From Patiria pectinifera (Eukaryota; Echinodermata; Asteroidea; Valvatida; Asterinidae): a DNA stretch of 64,000 bases. Under the pieces are notes generated by a model that was not told the DNA's origin, did no database searches, and was given only the letters and a program-made list of their open reading frames with translations. Shown in pieces: positions 62,001-64,000 of this stretch; positions within the stretch are counted from its first letter, which is position 1, and each line of letters begins with the position of its first letter. A program made the translations under genes and the position numbers. The stretch lies in NCBI GenBank assembly GCA_029964075.1, contig CM057129.1:18963430-19027429 (forward strand), written 5' to 3'.

Positions 62001-63407
62001 GTCCTGGTGCCGATGCCCTTGTAGGGATGGAACCGGATGCGGGAACGACTGCCTTTCAGACCGCCTCTGTGGTTTCTGGTTTGGTTGGTGCTAAATGGTG
62101 GATCATGGAAAGAAAGGAAGCTATCATGTTACAAAAACTTGAACTAAGCTAAATCGTTGCCTGTGCACAACGAAAGTGGCAAAGCATTCTGCTGTGTAGA
62201 TCTGACTATCCAGACGCCACTTCAGCGGTTGTGTACAAAGTCTATGGAGAATCAAGAGCATTTTTGAAGTATTTCCTAACTAACAAAATTGGAAATGTTT
62301 CTCAGTCCCAGATTCACGTCTAGTCTGACCTTTTGGAAAGATCCCATATATCTGGCCATCACTTGTCACCCTGTGCACAAACCCTATGAGACTGGTCTAA
62401 AAATTTGCAAGTGTTTTCTCAGTAAAAATTCAAAATTTGTCCCCGCTAATTTTGACTTTTTAGGACATATTTTATCACTTTCTTGTGGCTGATAGTGATA
62501 GTGATAGGTTATTTAAGAGAAAAATTACTGATGGCCAGATATGGGAATCTTTCCCCTTTGCAATGACTGACCTTTGAGATGATAATCATCATGATAATGA
62601 TATATAGATTATAGGCCTAGTAGAAAAAAAGTGGCGTCAGGTAGCAGCATTCTTTCCCAGACTATATAGTATTGCCTATGAAAATGACCCCAGTATCCGT
62701 CTGGACAATTTGCGCGATCGGTTGATCACGTTGTGCTATTGGTTGAACTTGATCTTGACGCGATCGATCCTGTTGCCACTCAAACACTTTTTCTTTCTAA
62801 TTCTTGGTTCTGGAGGATTTTTTTAAAAGGTAAAAAAAGTCTGAGATATCCTACAGAATCGACCAAGGAAAGATTTCCATATATACGAAGTTCACTCAAC
62901 ACCCTGTGTACAAACCCTATGAGATTGGACTGAAAAATTCTAAGTGTTTTCTAAGAAAATGCTTGTATTTTCTCACTGCTCAAATTGACTTTGATGACAT
63001 GAAACTGCTATCTGGGGGCTTGTTAGTCAATACAGAGGAAAATTAGTGAACTTCGTATATGAACATCTTTCCGCGCCGAACACTTTTCAAAAGTCTTTAG
63101 CTCTTTTCAACACCTAGTCCTTACAGGCCTAACCTAGTGCTACAGGCTCTTAAAATTCATTCTGATTATTTTTAGTTGGGCCTGAAAACATTAAACAATT
63201 TTTTTTTTTTAACAGACAAGATGCAGAGCGCCCTCTTGTGTTAACATTGACAAAACTGTTTTTACTCTTCAGACTTCACCTTTTACTTTGCCCATTTGAA
63301 GTAGTATCTGATATGTCTGGCTCCTCTTTTGGCATGTCTGTGTCCTCCGCACTATACTGATGTTCATAGTGGCCCTGTTGGTATTCACTTTCTAAATTCA
63401 TGTCCAT
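43634..63407 (-). CDS. HNRNPM: hnRNP M / MYEF2-like RNA-binding protein, complete, 14 coding exons, 487 aa
   Basis: Nuclear pre-mRNA-binding protein; vertebrate hnRNP M regulates splicing by binding GU-rich RNA. Exons in transcript order: 63407-63280, 62090-61921, 60537-60485, 59214-59207 (8-nt microexon), 56119-56026, 55229-55092, 54140-53987, 52896-52847, 51974-51923, 51809-51573, 50675-50512, 47385-47334, 45294-45193, 43695-43634 (TAA). They sum to 1464 nt in one frame. RRM1 is about residues 77-150 (RNP2 VFVSNI, RNP1 GCGVVEM). RRM2 begins about residue 190 (IHIANL, GLATVTF). A hinge with LPQGLGGIG leads into Gly/Met-rich sequence (284-415). RRM3 starts CQVFIRNL at 410 and ends IGVTIGRY. 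RRM order, RRM3 and the LPxGLGGIG hinge match human HNRNPM, but the human MERMG-repeat region is replaced by short GGAMMGG repeats, so the protein is shorter (487 against about 730 aa). The start ATG has A at -3, G at +4 and an in-frame stop upstream. Vertebrate HNRNPM and MYEF2 are paralogues, so the symbol denotes the family. Confidence 0.93.
43896..44560. mobile_element. 665-bp foldback with ~190-bp arms, TA-GGGYGACCC ends
   Basis: Left CTAGGGTGACCCCCC and CAACCCTGAAACATTTG; right CAAATGTTTCAGGGTTGC, T tract, GGGTCGCCCAGTAG. The arms continue inward through GGATATCAGATTAAAGCTGAG and its inverse to about 44085/44371. It occupies the last HNRNPM intron. Confidence 0.88.
44747..45125. mobile_element. 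GGCC-A-tract / CGGTCTCTGG MITE, copy 2
   Basis: Starts TTAGGCCC(A)9 TATTCGGTCTCTG and ends CCAGAGACCGAGTATTTTTTTTTGGCCTTA. The interior is nearly the same as 13508-13892. It lies in the last HNRNPM intron. Confidence 0.9.
45385..45985. repeat. Inverted repeat region with strong terminal hairpin
   Basis: ATTCATAAATACCT at 45389 is inverted as AGGTATTTATGAAT near 45830. Just inside the right, 45850-45980 forms a hairpin with ~55-nt arms (CTGTTTAAGACCGGTGGGAG against CTCCCATCGGTCTTAAACAG). Confidence 0.7.
46478..46700. repeat. CACAAGTCAAAT 12-bp tandem repeat
   Basis: Variants of CACAAGTCAAAT, CACAAGTCCATCA and CACGAGTCCATCA in direct tandem. It is adjacent to GGAATGCCTTCGTC, a word of the 10435 family. 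Confidence 0.85.
46724..46810. repeat. Fragment of the GACGAA-GCATTCCT family
   Basis: GGAATGCCTTCGTCACCGTTCATTTGA inversely matches 61607-61640 and 10733-10755. Confidence 0.45.
47880..48222. mobile_element. GGCC-A-tract / CGGTCTCTGG MITE, copy 3
   Basis: Left end degraded (TTAGGTCAAG) then GTCGGTCTCTGGTCAGACC; right end GACCAAC, T tract, GGCCTTA. It has the shared interior with one internal deletion. Confidence 0.85.
48664..50124. mobile_element. 1.46-kb non-autonomous DNA transposon, TACCGTAATTTCC ends
   Basis: The ends TACCGTAATTTCCTGCGGATAA and TTATCCGCAGGAAATTACGGTA are exact 22-bp inverses with TA at the edge, as in Tc1/mariner/pogo elements. GCGCCTTATCY words cluster near both ends. 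Tandem ~62-bp units with CATTCCAACAATGCCG lie at 48870-48990. No transposase frame was seen. Confidence 0.88.
52110..52350. repeat. 5'-truncated relative of the 20256 element
   Basis: Shares CCTCCGCACTGCTCCAGGATGT, CACCCCTCC-ARGGACCATATTCAAGAAATA and GGAGGATTTTGCAGG words with 20256-20671. Ends GGAGTTAGGGTTC. Confidence 0.65.
52494..52750. mobile_element. GGGCC-A9-CAGTTCTGCTTC MITE
   Basis: TAGGGCCAAAAAAAAACAGT then TCTGCTTC; right end GAAGCAGAACTATTTTTTG then TTTTGGCCTA. 257 bp, in an HNRNPM intron. Confidence 0.75.
53518..53743. mobile_element. TTAA-CCCTAACTCCCTAGC MITE, 226 bp
   Basis: TTAACCCTAACTCCCTAG at the left and CGGTTAGGGTTAA at the right, with TTAA at both edges. The interior repeats a TTCCAACA/TGTTGGACTTT word pair. 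Confidence 0.8.
53820..53925. repeat. CATGAGTACGAGT repeat
   Basis: About six imperfect copies of CATGAGTACGAGTA in direct repeat, 60 bp from HNRNPM exon 7. Confidence 0.75.
54484..55015. repeat. GGTTTGCCTCAA / GGTTGGTTTGCCTTGA minisatellite
   Basis: More than 30 short units alternate GGTTTGCCTCAA and GGTTGGTTTGCCTTGA with small variants, 12-16 bp each. It lies in the HNRNPM intron between exons 6 and 7 and ends about 75 bp from exon 6. Confidence 0.95.
55276..55545. mobile_element. TTAA-CCCTGCCCCTAG MITE, 270 bp
   Basis: TTAACCCTGCCCCTAGTACTCC at the left and CAGGGTTTGGGTTAA at the right. The interior is built from TCCAACAGAGTCC-like words in both orientations. Ends 47 bp from HNRNPM exon 6. 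Confidence 0.75.
56437..56730 (-). repeat. SINE-like repeat with tRNA-like end
   Basis: Minus strand begins GGTGCTGTGGTCCAGTGGTT and has TCATGGGTTCGAATCCTGAC (B box). The body includes GTGCCTTGCTCAAGAGCACA on plus. Confidence 0.7.
56810..57125. mobile_element. GGCCAAGTAAAAA MITE, copy B
   Basis: GAAGGCCAAGTAAAAA at the left, TTTTTTTTACTTGTCC at the right. The interior, GCGAATTCAAATCTGGTAG, is the inverse of copy A. Confidence 0.75.
57560..59010. repeat. 320-bp higher-order satellite with nuclear-receptor half-sites
   Basis: Eight monomers each carry CCATATTGACCTTGACC; TGACC begins at 57781, 57926, 58101, 58247, 58421, 58567, 58741 and 58887. Spacings alternate about 146 and 174 bp, giving a 320-bp dimer unit. 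The long monomer differs by an extra TTACGTTATCATAATGCATT stretch. Edge monomers are more diverged. Confidence 0.95.
59022..59127. repeat. (CA)n microsatellite, three blocks
   Basis: CA repeats interrupted by CCCA and GGACAGAGACAGAAACAAGG. On the HNRNPM transcript this is a UG-rich tract about 80 nt downstream of the microexon donor. Confidence 0.97.
59207..59214 (-). CDS. HNRNPM: 8-nt microexon of the HNRNPM-like gene encoding G-C-G of RNP1
   Basis: On the gene strand GGATGTGG lies between a CTATCAG acceptor and a GTAAGT donor. The preceding exon ends in phase 0 (LST) and the next begins C GTG GTG GAG, so only with these 8 nt does the frame continue as ST-GCG-VVEM. Human hnRNP M reads SRGCAVVEF at this point, with equal spacing from the VGKV/VGEV strand. 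A CTGAC branch-point-like motif lies about 17 nt upstream of the acceptor. Confidence 0.88.
60054..60310 (-). repeat. Foldback element enclosing a tRNA-like sequence
   Basis: The arms 60054-60105 and 60234-60285 are inverse (GTTTTGCCCTTCACC against GGTGAAGGGCAAAATC). Between them, minus strand 60229-60150 has A box TGGTCGAGTGG and B box GGGTTCGAGTCCCACC, a GTGGG/CCCAC T-stem, then TTTTTT. The anticodon loop has 8 nt and the acceptor stem starts with a mismatch, so I call it tRNA-derived and not a tRNA gene. Confidence 0.7.
61048..61481. mobile_element. TTAAATTACTAGAGCGCTAA MITE, 434 bp
   Basis: Exact 20-bp inverse at the right end (TTAGCGCTCTAGTAATTTAA). The interior is GC-rich with GCGCACGC words. 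Lies in the HNRNPM intron between exons 2 and 3. Confidence 0.85.
62190..62945. repeat. Inverted relative of the 27180 repeat, partly duplicated
   Basis: CCAGACGCCACTTCAGCGG, GTGTACAAAGTCTATGGAGA and AAATTGGAAATGTTTCTCAGTCCC are reverse complements of 27180-27345. TGTACAAACCCTATGAGA recurs at 62376 and 62907. Confidence 0.55.
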
Positions 63408-64000
63408 TTTCCAGGCGAAAAAACAATACTCAAAAGCTTGTTAGTGTTATCTTTTTTTTTTTAGTAGTTTTGTACACGTTCCATTTTAGTCTGGTTCCCC
63501 GACCTGACAATTTCCCCCGACGTCTACACGTCTAAATTGTAGGTCAGGCAGCCTCCGTGGCTAAAAATAAACATGACGACATTGACGGCCCTTTTTCAAA
63601 GCCGTTCAGTTTCCGAATGAATTCTAAAACTTTTAAAAAGCTTTTAATGTTCCGATTTAAAAAAAAAAAAAAATTCATTTAATTATGATATACAGTTTAT
63701 ATATATACAAGAAAACATTGACTAAGCAAAACCTTTGATCTTCAAATGGAAACACCGTGGACACTTTAGCACCCGGAGCCGAATTGAGACCACGCCGGTG
63801 GAGACCACGCCCATTTTCGAAAATCAAATTCAAATTGGTCATGACAAATTCAAAGTGATGACGCAGCAAAGTTCGCGATCGTACGATCCAGTACATTGGA
63901 TGCACAAAATCGTCGTTGAATTTCAAAGTTTTCTAAATGAAAACAATGAATATTAATTATCAAACTCATTAAAATAAAATTAATAAGCAATTAGCAGTTA
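63408..64000. promoter_or_regulatory. Upstream flank of the HNRNPM-like gene
   Basis: This is the promoter side of the minus-strand gene. An imperfect hairpin sits at 63496-63545 (GACCTGACAATTT against AAATTGTAGGTCAG). Otherwise it is AT-rich with no clear core promoter motif. Confidence 0.35.

Overview
The window is animal nuclear DNA: intron-rich genes with GT-AG junctions, AT-rich introns, and very many short inverted-repeat transposons (MITEs), SINE-like repeats, a LINE 3' end and tandem arrays. No viral, plasmid or prokaryotic gene organisation is visible. The proteins are close to their vertebrate orthologues while the repeat families look like those of marine invertebrates, so I infer an invertebrate deuterostome, perhaps an echinoderm or other ambulacrarian. 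That placement is inference only.

Three complete protein-coding genes can be assembled exon by exon, with reading frame kept across every junction. (1) Minus strand, 23241 to 1003: NCBP1 (CBP80), the large subunit of the nuclear cap-binding complex, 20 coding exons, 798 aa. (2) Plus strand, 26373 to 35189: USP3, a ZnF-UBP histone deubiquitinase, 15 coding exons, 522 aa, with one GC-AG intron. (3) Minus strand, 63407 to 43634: an HNRNPM/MYEF2-type protein with three RRMs, 14 coding exons, 487 aa, including an 8-nt microexon that carries part of RNP1 of RRM1. NCBP1 and USP3 are divergent (head to head, 3.1 kb apart). USP3 and HNRNPM are convergent, separated by 8.4 kb of repeat-bearing intergenic DNA. 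The three products act in nuclear RNA processing (cap binding, splicing) and chromatin ubiquitin signalling; nothing suggests a joint operon-like function.

The rest is mostly repeats. At least nine elements have TTAA...CCCTAA-like ends (piggyBac-like MITEs), three are a ~520-bp TTAAAGG family, and several more have GGCC-plus-A-tract ends. Two long foldbacks have TA + C[AT]GGGYGASCC-like ends, and a 1.46-kb element has TA-flanked 22-bp ends. A ~865-bp foldback carries an apparent nested insertion. SINE-like elements with pol III B boxes sit in all three gene neighbourhoods. USP3 intron 9 starts with a ~740-bp GGGTT array right after the 5' splice site. HNRNPM introns hold a 530-bp minisatellite, a (CA)n tract and a 320-bp higher-order satellite whose monomers each contain a cluster of nuclear-receptor half-sites.

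I found no new multi-gene system. The most interesting items are the 8-nt microexon and its UG-rich neighbourhood, the G-quadruplex-type array abutting a splice donor, the half-site satellite, and the composite foldback at 22.1-22.9 kb.
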